Source: Ischnura elegans
Taxonomy: Eukaryota > Arthropoda > Insecta > Odonata > Coenagrionidae
Assembly (NCBI RefSeq): GCF_921293095.1
Contig: NC_060251.1
Span: forward strand, 91,932,566 to 91,996,565
DNA: 64,000 nucleotides
Direction of reading: 5' to 3'
Both the position numbers and the translations under genes were made by a program. The notes under the pieces were generated by a model. That model was not told the origin of the DNA. It saw only the letters and a program-made list of their open reading frames with translations, and did no database searches. Positions 32,911 to 45,437 of the stretch are shown piece after piece. Each line of letters opens with the position of its first letter. The first letter of the stretch is position 1.

Positions 32911-32913
32911 GGT

Positions 32914-32988
32914 ACAATGGCAGTGAAGATTTCTCGGGTCTGAAGACGATGGGCGAGTTGCTTGTCGAAACGTTGGAAGGAGATATTA
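32914..32988 (+). repeat. Family X repeat, copy 2
   Basis: AATGGCAGTGAAGATTTCTC, then GGGTCTGAAGACGATGG and TTGTCGAAACGTTGGAAGG, followed by (ATT)n. The CTGAAGA...CGAAACGTT order again resembles a hammerhead-like core with a short AACGTT palindrome, but helix I and helix II are not convincing. Confidence 0.5.
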
Positions 32989-35900
32989 TTATTATCAATA
33001 GGTACATTATAGATTCATGTATTTCATCATGCGTTACACCAATTTTTTCAGGGTTACCCGACTGTAGTAATTTAATTTACTTACATTTTTTCGTACCTTT
33101 CAATTAATCTCATTTCATTTTCCCTCAGAATTTAAAAAATATATCTCAAAATGGATAGTAAATGAAAATACCTTCGGAGAAGTTAATCGTGTGAATTTTT
33201 CCGGCGCTGCGTATGTGACCAATATCTTTCCTCAAAACTTTGAGAACTGAAGGACCAACAATATCATAATTGCGACTGTACAAATCAATGCACCTCAAAA
33301 TAATGACTCTAGTATTAACGAGGTACCTTACTCCTACTTAAAAATGATTATAACGTACTTCAATGGACCGGAAAAAGCGATCACGAAATATTGTGAATTT
33401 TTTGTATAAGTGTACATCAACATAAAAATAAAAAACTTACATCCAACGCATCCTGTTCTACATCTAGACGAATGATGGCTGGTGGACCTTACCTGGTACA
33501 GGACCCGAGATATCTTCACTACTATTGGAAGATTAAGTTATTGAGTTTTCTTCATTGCACACATTTTTCATGTCTCTGCGACCTTCGCTGCATCTACTTA
33601 AATACGTACATCTTGTAAATAGAGGTGATACCTCTGAGTCTATATACGAGCTGGGAACACATTAAGACTTCTCTCTCAGCGTAAATACTGCACTCTTTCT
33701 TCCCCTTCTCCTACGTCCGTTCCCATTCTATCTCGCCAAGGTTATGGAGGACGGGAAGAAACCGAGGATATTGTTGGTACGACATCTGGTGGCGAAAAAA
33801 TGTTTCTTTTTAGGGTCAAGTCAGGATGTTGCGTGTTCTCAGCAGGGAAATATACATCTTATATTTACGTTGGAAGCCATCCACGCTCTCTTGGGATCTA
33901 TTGAACGAAGTTTGGGGTCACGAGGCATCAAGGGAAATTTTGGATTCCGGTCGGAATTATGTATATGCAACGAGTGCTTTCGTCTGTATATTTCTCAGGA
34001 AAGGGATATTTTCCGCCATTATCAGCTGTACTTATTGTTAGTACTGCAGTTCGTTTTTATTGAACATAACGTCAGTGGTGACATGGTGCCGTAACGCGCT
34101 AGAATGCCGTTCGGGCACTGGTTAACAAAATACATGATTGTCAAATAGCACTTTTATCATTTTTTTGCTTAAAAATTTCTCATATGTACATTCGTAACCA
34201 AAACAAAAATTTTTGTGATAGTATGTAAGTAATAACTAGTAGTAAAAGAACACACAGAAATATTTCACATTCAAATGTGAAATATTACATTAGTAGCATT
34301 ACGTCTATTATTTTTATGCTAATGCGCTCAATGTTACTTATTTACTCGTTTCAGGCCACCTCTAGCCAATAAAATGCATTTTCGTGTATCTTAAATTTCC
34401 TTATTTTAAGGGTGCTTTCCTATATTCTGGGCCGCTAATACCTTTTTCTACTACGCTGGAAATCGGGGTTTTCTGTATTTTATCATTTAAGCATCATCTT
34501 AATGTCCGAATTGAAGAAATGAATGAATACTGAGCGCTGAACTTGTTGAGAGTAACCATCGAAGCAAAATGACATCTTTATTGAAAATGGATAAGATTCT
34601 ATTGCATTAGAAAATTTCAGTAAGTGCGTTCCGGCACTATTAATTTTGCCATGGCGTCACTGCATAGGAATTTGTCGTCTAAAAAGTAGTTTCTACATGC
34701 ATGGTACCACAATTTTAAAATTCTTGTCCTGCAGCTCCCTAAATCGTCCTTATCAAATTCAAGCTTTTTTCTACTTTGTGGTTTTTCCTTTGCTCTCAAT
34801 TTTTGTAACTGAGTTTTTTGTTGTAGAAAAATTCTATAGCATCAGTGGCAAGATGCTAATTCAATAGGCTTTGACATCGTCTCTAAAGCAACAAACCTCA
34901 TATCCTCTATTGAGTTCTTTTTTATGGAACCATTGCGTTATATTGCCATAAAATACATTTTGATTTTTTCCAATAATTACATCGTATTATTACCTTTAGT
35001 AGCATCAGTACACTTTTTCCGAACGCTTTATATTTTTTGGAAAAATTTAAGTTGCTCTTAATAGTTAAATAATATTGATGTCGCTCTTTCCTTGACCTCT
35101 TTTGCCTTCTTCTTAGTCGAACTAGAAACTTTGCGAGGATCGATTGATACTCTCCGTCTTGTGGCCTTCGTGCAATGCGAATGGAGCTGCCTCTCACAGT
35201 GACTTTTCCTTGCTATACATGGATTTAAGTTGGCTTGTATTTTCTATGTAGTCCATATTACAATCTCCTAAGTTTATCAGTAGCAAACGAGCTCCCAGAG
35301 TTGGGTATGCATTGAAACCTGTATTAAGCGACCACCACAACCAATGAGGGTGACCACTGCATGTAGAGAAGAGATGTAATGTTGTCAGGAGTAAGTAGTA
35401 ATGAATTGAGCCGTATATTTTTACATGCCTGAAACTGTAATTATCTGCGTAATTTCTAACGTGCGTAATTACTCAATATTTGGGGGTACGGATGAAACAA
35501 CGCTGGTTGTGTGCCACGTAGGGGAGGCTGGTGTTTTTTTTACTGCGTATTTATTAACTCTCTTTGATGTTGTCGCCTTGTCCGCTTAAAATCTTACAAG
35601 TCAGTTTTAAGCCACTTTCCCATTAGCTATCATGCTTAAAATTTCGGTATAACTCAGTACCCGATGACAATGCACTTTTATTATGATTGGAAACGTATCT
35701 CGATTATTTTTACTATGATTGTCAATAAATTTGGAGATTAATTTAAGAAAATGGTCACCAAAATCCGATGGCGACAATTCGATAGTTTAAAGTGGAAAAG
35801 AAAGAGAAATAGTCAAAAGAGGAAGTAAAATAAGGGAATTTATACGTATTACTATAATTTATTTATAAGACGAGACAAAGAAGAAAATAAACAATAATAC

Positions 35901-36030
35901 AATATAAAATATTTTTTATAAAAAACCATTTTTCTCGCGTGTCAAAAAGAGTAAAATAAATTTTCTATAAGCCTGGCAGAGTCTTTAAATAAATTACTTC
36001 ATATACAACCGAATACGTGGGGCACATGTT
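32989..36030. other. No gene recognised
   Basis: ORFs at 33744-34094 (plus, 116 codons) and 34922-35197 (minus, 91 codons, basic RRRQKRSRKER run) lack known domains and splice context. One small hairpin lies at 34259. Confidence 0.4.
34259..34286. repeat. Perfect 12-bp hairpin with tetraloop
   Basis: AATATTTCACAT, loop TCAA, ATGTGAAATATT. No flanking T-run suggests a terminator, and its role is unknown. Confidence 0.7.
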
Positions 36031-36031
36031 C

Positions 36032-36120
36032 TACTATAACACTCAATAGTAGCTATTTCAGTAAGATCACACACCGTAAGGTACTGAATTGATTCAATGT
36101 ATAAATTGAGTGTTGTAGTA
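36032..36120. repeat. Hairpin with 16-bp arms
   Basis: TACTATAACACTCAAT (36032-36047) and ATTGAGTGTTGTAGTA (36105-36120) are inverted with one mismatch; the spacer contains a further GAATTGATTC palindrome. Possibly a small MITE. Confidence 0.5.
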
Positions 36121-36542
36121 AAACTTGCGCCCAGTTTTTCGTATCGTTGCATATGAAGCAATTCATTTACAGACGCAGTCAGGCTCCTAAGATATTTCTT
36201 TTATTTACTTTAGTTTTCGAGAAAAATTTTTTAATAAATATTTTATATTGCAATATTGTTATTTTTATTCATTCGAGAGGAGAAAAATTTCATGTTCAAA
36301 GAAGAGGAATGATGAGAATTCAAGAATTTACCCCTTCCTCGACGCTCTCTGAATCACAGAGTTTCTGTAAAAGAGGGCAATTCTCAAATGATATTCCAAA
36401 GTATTTTTGTAATAAAAGTCGAAGGTTTGTCGCATAAGGATCGGCCATTGTCCGAATAAAATTTCGTTTTTGGAGCTTGAAGGAGGTGGTGGAATTTTTA
36501 CTACTGGATACATGTTCGGTTTCAAGGAAAAGGTTTTGGTTT

Positions 36543-36740
36543 GCCGGCCTCGGTGGCGGCGGGGTAAAGTCCTCGCCTGCCTAACCGAAGGTCGCGGGTT
36601 CGAGTCCCGCCTGGGTAAGTTACCCTTATCTAGGGCATGGGTGTGTGTGAATGTCCTTCATTGTTAATTGCTAATTCCCCATTTTAAAAGGCCATAAATG
36701 TGCTGTTTATGGGGCAATGGAAATAAATAAATAAAATAAG
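36543..36740 (+). repeat. tRNA-derived SINE, best copy (family B)
   Basis: Pol III-type internal promoter: A-box-like TGGCGGCGGGG at 36554-36564 and perfect B box GGTTCGAGTCC at 36597-36607. The roughly 75-base tRNA-like head is followed by an unrelated body of about 100 bases and an (AAAT)n tail to 36740. The head cannot fold as a functional tRNA without changes, and the tail identifies it as a SINE. Confidence 0.85.
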
Positions 36741-39280
36741 CCCCTTACGTAGGTAGCAGCTACGAATAGATGTGGCCGTTTTGGCAGGTTTTGCGGCATT
36801 GGTATGGTCCCTGTGAGTATTGCACGCTATTTCCGCGCTTGCGAAAATCGGCTTCTCGCATGTAACGGCCTGTTGCGGCTAAAATTCAATCTTTATATTC
36901 GTGCTCTCTTATTTATGTTCAGTCTGAACCGAAAACTATCTGAGATCGTTTGGTAAACTTAGCACATGACATCAAGTGGAGTGAAATGGATTACCGTGCG
37001 AAATATGTTCATTCCACATCAATTTTCCTTTCGTTCACGATATCTATACACCACACACATATTTACACAGCCTCAGCGCCATCGTTTAAAGCTTGAGTCG
37101 TGGCTATGAATATCTTTTTCGCTCTATGGACGCAGCAACTGGTTTTACACAGATGCCTTGAGCTGGGATCCTTTGAAGGCCTTTCCGGTGAGCAATATTC
37201 GATGATCCTATATTCAATTTTCTGTGGGATACCCACACCAGCTAACTTTTGGGAAATTAATTATAATCCAATTTCTTCTGTCGGAAAAAAGAACGTAATG
37301 CGCGGACCTTGATGGAAGTTTGCTTTTTGACATTAACAGCTTAGGCGTGGATGTATACCTCATGGCTTTGCGGATACTTATATGGAGCCTTTTCTGCCTT
37401 GGTTTCATGAAGCCTCCATAAATTATGCGATCAGGAGAAAACGAGTATAGGTGTATTATCGTTGGAAGGGATTTCACCAAATCCGGCAGGGGATAATTTG
37501 GAGGAAAGTGAAAAAATCTCTCCCTCCCCAATAAGGTAAACAACGAAGGATTCTCTGATGAAAATAACCGTTGGAGCTTCTCCTTTTCTTATCTTGCGGC
37601 TCGCCCCGCAGAAAACTCATAGATGGTATAAAAAAAGCGACCAATTTATGTGGCTCGTAACTTCCTTCATTTTAGACCTTACAAAACTCGCTGAGATTGC
37701 TGTCATGGGGATCTTCTTCCTATATCCGTGTCCAACCAAGGATTAACTGTTACACTTGTGTTTTTCCCATGATGCGCCTGTTTCCAGGTACTTGCAGGGG
37801 CTTTTTAAAGGACCTCAATATGAGCCGTGGGCATGCCCGGCGCCATTATATGTTCTATCATTGCTTTCTTTCCCCATCTGACACCGCTATTACGTGCTTT
37901 ACTTCAACTCGCAACAGTTTTGATTTGTCGTAACCTGTTGGTAAATTGAAAGTTAATAGAAATTTTACACAAGTAATCGAATTTCACTTCACGTTTTCAA
38001 AACATTTCGTATTGTGTTCACCTAATATGAAATGAAAGTATTTTTTGAAAATTGCCAGCCACTTTAAATTTACAAATGCTTCGAAATCACTCAGGATTTA
38101 TCATGAAACAACTATCAGTATTACCGTAACATATTTACACAACTCCTCAACATTATTGAAAAAACAATTTGGTGCGTTGGGGAGAAGATTATTGTATTGT
38201 AGTTTCACTCTTCTGCATTGCAGTTTTACTACCGTTTTATCGATATATTTGCTAAATTTACTTCTATCCTTCAAGATGATTTCCTTTTCTGATTGTAATT
38301 GAATTCCTAGATTTAAAGAGTGATAAAAATTTGCGCCAAACCGTGAATCAAGAAAACAAGTTGGGATTCCGGACAGTAAGGGGCTATAATTGGGTGTGTT
38401 GTATTACATGTAGACTCTTCTTACAGTACTTCTTATTATTATAATGGTTTTTAAATTCATTTAGTAATTTTATGGGCTGGCATCACTCAACTCAGAGCGC
38501 ATGTGATTGGGCATCAAATCTTCACTCTACTTCACGAGTTTTCCTTCACTTCTGTGCCACTTTTGGTTCTTTTTCTAATAAACTGGAAGAATCCATGCTA
38601 AAGAAAGGCACGATATAGTTATTAGCGGCTGAATTTTATCTTTCGAACCATCAAACTTTATTTTACTCGTTAAAAGGGCATAGATTCACCTCTTAAGACC
38701 TAACTTGCCCAACTGCTATAATGGAAAAATTCCGAATGTAATTTGTTGCTATTTCTGTGGCACCATTAATATATTATTTTGCTATGTTATTGCTATCTTA
38801 TGATTGGAATCACTATCAGCGGGAACTGTGGAAATCAGTCTCCGGAGGCATTGGCTCCATCGGCATTAAGAATCGTGAAAAACACTTGTTGTGTTGAATT
38901 TGCGGCGAAGTCCTGGCTAACTCAAATAAAGGGGGTAAACCAAATTGAAATGTTTCTTTTGACGATGTTTTTCTGTTTTCCAGTGGACAAGTTAAGCTCT
39001 ACTCCTAAAATGGATTTCATGAGGAAATTTATAAATACGTTACGTTGTCGTATAAATAGTTTATTTATAAATTCAAAATAACATCGACTGTGACACAGTA
39101 TGAGGTGGCCTTTGCTGTCTAACACATTAAGTACTCTCGCACTAATTATAAAAAGGTCAGTTTGGGCTGATGAAGACAGACCTCCTTCCGGACAAACGTG
39201 TCTGTGTCACTCATTCAGGAGAGCTGGTCCAGTTCATTTCCTCTGCCTCCTCTCACTAATGATATTTTTTATTTATACCT
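36741..39280. other. No gene recognised
   Basis: Several ORFs of 60-110 codons lie on both strands (for example 37214-37543 minus and 38779-39081 plus), none with a recognisable domain. No repeats identified. Confidence 0.4.
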
Positions 39281-39284
39281 AGGC

Positions 39285-39366
39285 TTCACCCAGTTATGAC
39301 CTCAGGACCCTTCAATTAGTAGTGTAAAGGTAACCACCCACTCGGCCACCGTTCTGCCCGGTGCGG
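39285..39366 (-). repeat. tRNA-derived SINE head (family A), copy 1
   Basis: On the minus strand GGTGGCCGAGTGGGTGG (A box) is followed about 35 bases later by GGTCCTGAGGTCATAAC (damaged B box) and GGGTGAAGCC, the same order as the neighbouring copy at 39664-39732. Confidence 0.6.
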
Positions 39367-39479
39367 TGATAATTTCTTTGTAATAGAGACTATAGTGGGT
39401 TATAGATTAGAATTCTTACTGGCGACGAAGCCAGGGATCTTAAGTTACTCAAAGTTATAACTTTCTGCATTAGATAAAT

Positions 39480-39732
39480 CTACAGACAATCAGGTCGTCT
39501 GTGGACCAACATGAAGTTTGTTTTGGAGAAGTAAGGGTAGTGCTCACCTCGTTCTATACCTCTGGAGGATGTGTATGACCTTTTCAGGGTCAGTGGGCAT
39601 TTACTTTCCCTGGGAGACCGTGGAATTCGAGGATTAGATTTTGGAGCGTCCAAAGCCTTCACCCAAGATTTGAACCCAGGACTCTTCTATCGGTTGTCAA
39701 GTGCTCTACCCACTAAGCCACCATGCTCCCAA
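39480..39732 (-). repeat. tRNA-derived SINE (family A), copy 2 with body
   Basis: Minus-strand head: GTGGCTTAGTGGGTAGAGC (A box), then CCTGGGTTCAAATCTTGGG (B box). The body includes GGCTTTGGACGCTCC. The copy at 48162 shares GAAGCTTTGGACATGCCC at the same place. Confidence 0.7.
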
Positions 39733-40990
39733 GTATTATGATAGCTTGTGCATTCAATTTGAGCATGATAAAGATATAGATTCATGGAAAAATTAACTTG
39801 CTTTAATATTACCCTGAGAAATAGATCTTAAAATAAGTGGAAAAAAATGAAATCGGTTGGGTGAGAGAGAGAGAGAACCATTCGCAAAATTGATGTCTGA
39901 AAATTGATGATGATGGCTACTGTGATGTCGGAGCGATAGAACCCTTTCCACTCTAATTGATTGCGCCGCCAAGTTCTATTGCCTTTCGTGTACCTGAGAA
40001 TTGCTAATGTTTCGGAAGATGGATTATCTTATCGATCATTCGCTTTCATGTTTGTACCAGTATTTTCTCCAGTAAGCCCTGGTAAGGAAACTTTCGATTT
40101 TTTGTATTCAGGTTTGCTAACTATAAGTGAAGAGGACCGGTGATAATTCGGTAGCCATAAATGTTCCCGACATTTCATCGTGCGCTGGATGTATTGCACA
40201 ATTTTTCTCGGCATCAGTTGTGTTGGAATTTGTCAACCGCCTTTGGGTATTACACCAAAAAAAAGATCAGTACTCACTGCAGTGAGTGACACAAAACGCG
40301 TTTTCTCTAGGTTACCTTAACTCAAGATCAAGACTCCAGACCTCTTCTGCAAAATTATACCTAACACCGCAATAAAAAGTATTGAAGTTATTTCGCATAA
40401 TTCGTGAAAATAGCAAAAGATATTCATCATGTCTAATCAAAATATCCTCTAAGTTTTCTAAATGCTTCATGAAGTTTCTTATACACGTACATGGGCATTA
40501 AAAATTTGAGAAAGATATTTTATTAACACGGACAGATGCATTGTAATTTGAGACGATGTTGTGTGTTATTGAATCACTAGAAATTTCCGTTTTTAAAATA
40601 ATTTTTACTTATGCCTTAATAATTTTTAAATGCCTTCAAATGGCTAAAGAAATGTTTCCTAGTTATTCGTTTTGTGATTAATGTGAATATGTCTAGGATA
40701 GAGTGAAGCATGGGATGGATGTCCCGCGCGAAATCTTGATGGCATACGCTGCAAAACCCTCTTTCTTCGTTTTTCCAGAAAACAGACTGCGTCATCGCGA
40801 GCTGCTTAGGGTAATGGATTTTTAAGAACCGCCTCGTTCATGCGCCAGTGATTAATGATTGTTTTGTAGAGCGAGCTTCAAGTGCTCTCGAGCTGACGCT
40901 CAAATTTCTTCTATTGAGCATTTTCTGTAGAGAAACTGTGTCCCTCTGGAATCCTTTACTTAACGCATGGCTGAATGAAGGATGAGTGGT
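39733..40990. other. No feature recognised
   Basis: AT-rich; ORFs of about 60 codons on both strands without motifs. Confidence 0.4.
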
Positions 40991-40994
40991 AGTG

Positions 40995-41330
40995 TCTGAT
41001 ACTTCATCATCATCATCCAAAATCCTAAGCTTGGTTTGACGCATCCGTCCACTACGCTCTCCCATCAGCTAGCCTTATCGCAGCGATGTATTTCTTTTCT
41101 TTTACGTAACAAACTGTCCTATGTAATTCATTCAAGGCATTCCCTTACCCTTCCTCCCTTCCACCTTTCCTTTGACGGTGTCCCCATCAGTCCATCATTC
41201 CTCATGATGTGGCCGACTAAGCTTTCACGCCTTCTTTTTAGGGATGTTTAAATATTTCCCTTTTCTCCTGATCTTCTTTACTTATCCTTGTTACTTACTT
41301 AGTCGATCTATTTTATCTTCATTCTTGTCC
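40995..41330 (-). pseudogene. RTE-type LINE 3' end
   Basis: The minus strand reads LVGHIMRNDGLMGTPSKERW (near 41210-41150), then GGRVRECLE, and after decay MGERSGRMRQTKLRILDDDD, where the last residues come from the (GAT)n tail at 41004-41020. The tail defines the 3' end of the element. Inactive. Confidence 0.7.
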
Positions 41331-43490
41331 GATTATCTCACATTTCGTATGCTTCTATTCCTGAAATCTATGCTACTATAATTTTCTAAGCTTCACTGAC
41401 ATTCAGAAGGAAGCTTCATATGTATCACCTAATGAATTGTTTTCTTGCATCTTATATTCTCATCTTTAAGTAAAATGTTGTTAATTGTTTTCTTTACGTA
41501 GAATGCTCTCTTTATCTGCACTATGTCTTCCTCGTTTCGTTCATAGCTGGTTTATCATCTTCCTCGGTAGAGAAAGTCTTTCGCCACTGCTAGCTGTGAT
41601 ATTTATTGATAACCGATAATAATTTGCAGTAAGATATCCCTTCTCTTTATATTTTTACGTATTTAATGAGGCCTGCATATATCAATAATGGCTTCTAATC
41701 ACTCCCTTTAATTGCGCAGCTAACCGTTTCTTATTGCCAATTCATTCTAACAATTAGTTCCGGTATGATAAAATTAGTGTGCTGCTGCTATCGATTTCTC
41801 CCCATGCCCTCTTGGGATAAGGAAAATCCTTATTGCTTTATTTAGTTACCTAGTATATCTACCGAACTAAATGTTTTTGTATCATGTCTACATTACGGCA
41901 TTTGAGACGATTTGGTGCTTGATAAGTTACTACAGGAGACAGTAACCCTTAATTTTTTCTTCATGAGCTACAAATGTTTTTAAAGTATAGCAAAAACAAG
42001 TTGCTGCGTGCATATGCCCTTCTTTGCCTTGCCTCACTGACCGAAAAATTTACATTTTATTCAAGTAAAATTGTAGAGAATTACCTTCTAGGGATTCCAT
42101 TTTTCCATCGCCAGTCTATTTATTTTTATTTAATCGCGATTATGATATAGCATGGCTAACAATATCGTATCGTATCATAGTATTAATCGTATGCTTTATA
42201 CAGTCGGGTACAACGTCAGTTTTCTCTAACTTTGCCTATTAACGACAGGATGTAAGCCGAAAACCGTCCGTTCTTTAATTCCTGGTAAATTCAGAATTGT
42301 GAAAAAAGAAAAACTGTAGTTCCTGGAAAAACTTTTGGGTATGAAGAGATGAAAACCATCACTTTCGTGCATGCAGATGCTGCACTCTGTGGTACACTCC
42401 ACCTAATTCTTAGAATCGCGCATACAATGGAACGCCTTGATTAGAGCAAGGTGTCCACAGGTTTACTTGGAATTAATATGCATATGTTTTCCGCTTTGAC
42501 ATTTTTTGCTGTATATTTTTGAATGGATTGCAAATATCAATCTTCTTTTTCGTCCAGGCCGATCAGATAAATTTTCTTGTACACAAAATATGTTTGTTCG
42601 ATTCATAATTATTAAAACTAATTCTGAAAGTTGTCGTTACATGACTCTCTCAGCGAGCTATGTATTGAGCATCTATTATTTTTCGTGGCAAAAGCTTTGA
42701 TAGAGACCCATCGAGGCCTTAAATGCGGCACCTTTGTTTGCATATTTTTTGTTTGCAAGTATTTACTTATCACCTTATTGCCAAAAATTTCAGTAATAGC
42801 TGTTAAAAGATATTTGATGACCTGATTTCCATTAAAAATTGGATTTGAGGGAAATTTGGCGGAAAAGGTATTACCTGAGGACAAGGAGCTTTAATTGATC
42901 GAGCAGGATTGGCATATCGAATGCAACTCACATAATATCACAATTAACGTCAAGCATCTGCTGTTTATCGTACTGATTGGCTATCTACGTCATACTTCGA
43001 GTTAGAGATATTATTTTCTGTCTTCATACATCTGATAATATGCTTTTATGTAATGAAGTCTCGCTCCCTTGATTTCCACCGGCAAGGTTTTCCTGCCAAG
43101 ACTGAAATATCATGAATTATACGACTCTTTTTGCGCCAAGTTTCTTCTGTTTTCCCTGGAATTATTTCCGCTTCCTTCGTTTACGCGTAAAAATACACTT
43201 TTCCCCGAAAAATTAAGAAATAATTGGGAAGTTTCTTATTTTATATCTGTTTAAATACCTGTGAATTAAAAGCGTCCTTTAACTCGGATAATATTTTAGG
43301 CGTAGCAAAAGTTTTTCAGGCTCGAGAAATTGTACCGCTACGCGGAAATCCTGGCTCTTCATTTAAACCGAACTCGCGCGTCGAGTTACCTGGGTTCCTG
43401 GAAACTCGTTATGAAACTACGCTCCTATCATATTAAAACCCCTTTAAATGTCCTCCTCAAGCGTCACCCTGGCCGCGCTGATTACTATTC
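41331..43490. other. No feature recognised
   Basis: The first few hundred bases may be more of the RTE remnant but are too decayed to align. The remainder is AT-rich with no supported ORF. Confidence 0.35.
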
Positions 43491-43499
43491 AGGCCCGCG

Positions 43500-44000
43500 T
43501 TCTTGGCGCGCGTAAAAAAAATATTGCCAGGGTCTGGATAGGATCGGGTGAAGGATTCCAATTTTATGGCGAAGGTGAGCTTTTAGGTGGTTCGGCTCAC
43601 CCTCTCGACGAACGACCAACTTTTTGATGTCGCGGCTGACCCGTGACGTGCTCCCAACGTTTTCCCAACCAACGACCAACTCTCTTCTGTTTCTCTCACC
43701 TGTTCTGGGAATTTGAAAAAATAAAAATAAACGCGGCCGTGAGAGAAGCAAGCCCTTCGGGGAATCCGTCCTCATTTCCAGGTACAACACGGGACGTTGC
43801 TGGCTGATGAATGGAGAGAAAGGTATCGTGAATGGACCCTTGCTGGCAACAAGCAAAAAAATAATGTTTTTTCTCTTTTCCAAGCTAGGCGACGCGCGGA
43901 TGCTGGGCTAGCTCCGTTAATAATGTTGTGCATTGCATCACCCTCATTATTATCATCCCTCCGTCACGTGTATGCTGTTCGAACCTATGTTTATCTCATC
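43500..44000. other. Moderately GC-rich block, unidentified
   Basis: ORFs on both strands (132 codons minus, 69 plus) with no family. The segment GCTCACCCTCTCGACGAACG and the twice repeated AACGACCAACT (near 43610 and 43671) stand out. Possibly repeat-derived. Confidence 0.3.
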
Positions 44001-44254
44001 CTGTGACCCACTTAGGTACATATTCATAGTTAGTCATATGGATCCTCATTGGGAAAAAAGTTCACTTGGGCTTAGTAACGAACTGACTCCATGCGTAGTA
44101 GGTGATGCTTGGAAGAGGAAAGGGAGAAGATATTTTTATGAGAATAATCATTGTTTTGGTCAAGTTTTGTACCCGTATATCCGAATTGACTGTCCGATGT
44201 ACTTCTGTATAACTTGTTTAATTTTGAATTAAATGCACTTTTTGAAACTGTTTA

Positions 44255-44655
44255 ATACGCTGCGGAAAAGTGGACACCTTGGAAGGCGGACGAGAGGAGT
44301 CGGGAGGCGTTCGAGATGTGGATGTGGAGAAGAATGGAGAAGGTGAAATTGACAGAGAGGAGAAGGAACGGCGAAGTGCTGGACATGGTGGGTGGTGAGT
44401 GGCAGCTTCTCGATGGGGTGCGGAGTAGACAGAAAATACTGATGGAAGGAGTACTCAGCGGGGATAGCAAGCTGAAAACTTGTGTTCGAGGGTAGGTTGT
44501 TAGGTAATCGAAGGAGAGAAAGTAACAGAATAGGATTTTAGATGGAAAGAAAGGGAGGAGGCCTTACTGTGAATTGAAGCGGGAAGTACATATTGGATGG
44601 GGAGGCTTCCGGAATTCTTTAGTACTCCATCGAAATCTACCTTAATTGGTAGATT
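44255..44655 (+). pseudogene. RTE-type LINE, ORF2 C-terminus and 3' region
   Basis: One plus-strand frame reads AFEMWMWRRMEKVKLTERRR, NGEVLDMVGGEWQLLDGVRS, RQKILMEGVLSGDSKLKT and a stop, matching the RTE tail (FEMWVWRRM...NEEVL...GEERQLL...GHILRGD). The sequence continues out of frame with GRLLGNRRRE-like remains and a 3' segment shared with 15774-15865. It is 5' truncated, as usual for LINE copies. Confidence 0.85.
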
Positions 44656-44954
44656 AATTTAATTATAATAATGAGCAAGCTGGAATGACATCGTAGTTTT
44701 GTAAATGGCGGTGCATTACTTTCCTGGGTGTGTCAGTGTCATCCAATTCCTTTCAGTGATATTGCGCCCAAGATATGGTTTGCGTAGATTGGTAGCTTTG
44801 AGGTATTCGTCAATTATAGTGGATACCCACCGTAAATATTACCATATTTTCAATTTTTCCGTAAATTACGAGGGGGGGGGGGGTCGCTCCGCTACACCTC
44901 TTATTCTGCCACCGTAGATGAGACGACCGTATTTGATGCCTCGTATCGTATTTT

Positions 44955-45070
44955 AATTATCATCACCTAAAGTCAACAATCCTAAGATTGGTTTGACGCA
45001 GCTGTCCACTCAGTTCTCCCATCGGCTAATCTTTTAGCGCCTACATTATCCTTCTGCTTTACATCAATGT
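44955..45070 (-). mobile_element. RTE-type LINE 3'-end fragment
   Basis: AATCCTAAGATTGGTTTGAC on the plus strand; on the minus strand this reads a VKPILGLLTL-type C-terminus preceded by ISRWEN. Same family as 23.4, 26.4 and 41.0 kb. Confidence 0.6.
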
Positions 45071-45437
45071 TGGGAAGAGTGGTAAAGCTTTGACCTTTTT
45101 TTACTTTTTTATTTTTATTATTGTCAAGCTTTAATAAAAATCAAATCCAAAAAATATACATTGAAAAGTTTGCATCTATCGGTACAACATATTTTCAAAA
45201 GCTGCAGTAAATATATATTATATTTAAATTTAATTTGAAAAAAATATTAACTTGGGACAGAGGTACACTGCAGATAATGTACCTTTGTCCTACGCATAGT
45301 GTATTTAAGACCTAAAAACGTGGATGGAATTAGTAGCTGTAAACAAAAATAAATAGCTAAATTGAAGTTTATTATGTTAAGTTAACATTTTTTATATTGT
45401 AAGATCTCTGCCGTGAATATTTAGGGATAGGTATATA

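Noticed and set aside
36543-36618. Possible true tRNA gene
   Set aside because: A perfect B box, but no complete cloverleaf; the downstream body and AAAT tail show a SINE.
39664-39732. Possible true tRNA gene on the minus strand
   Set aside because: A and B boxes are present, but acceptor and anticodon stems do not pair and a SINE body follows.
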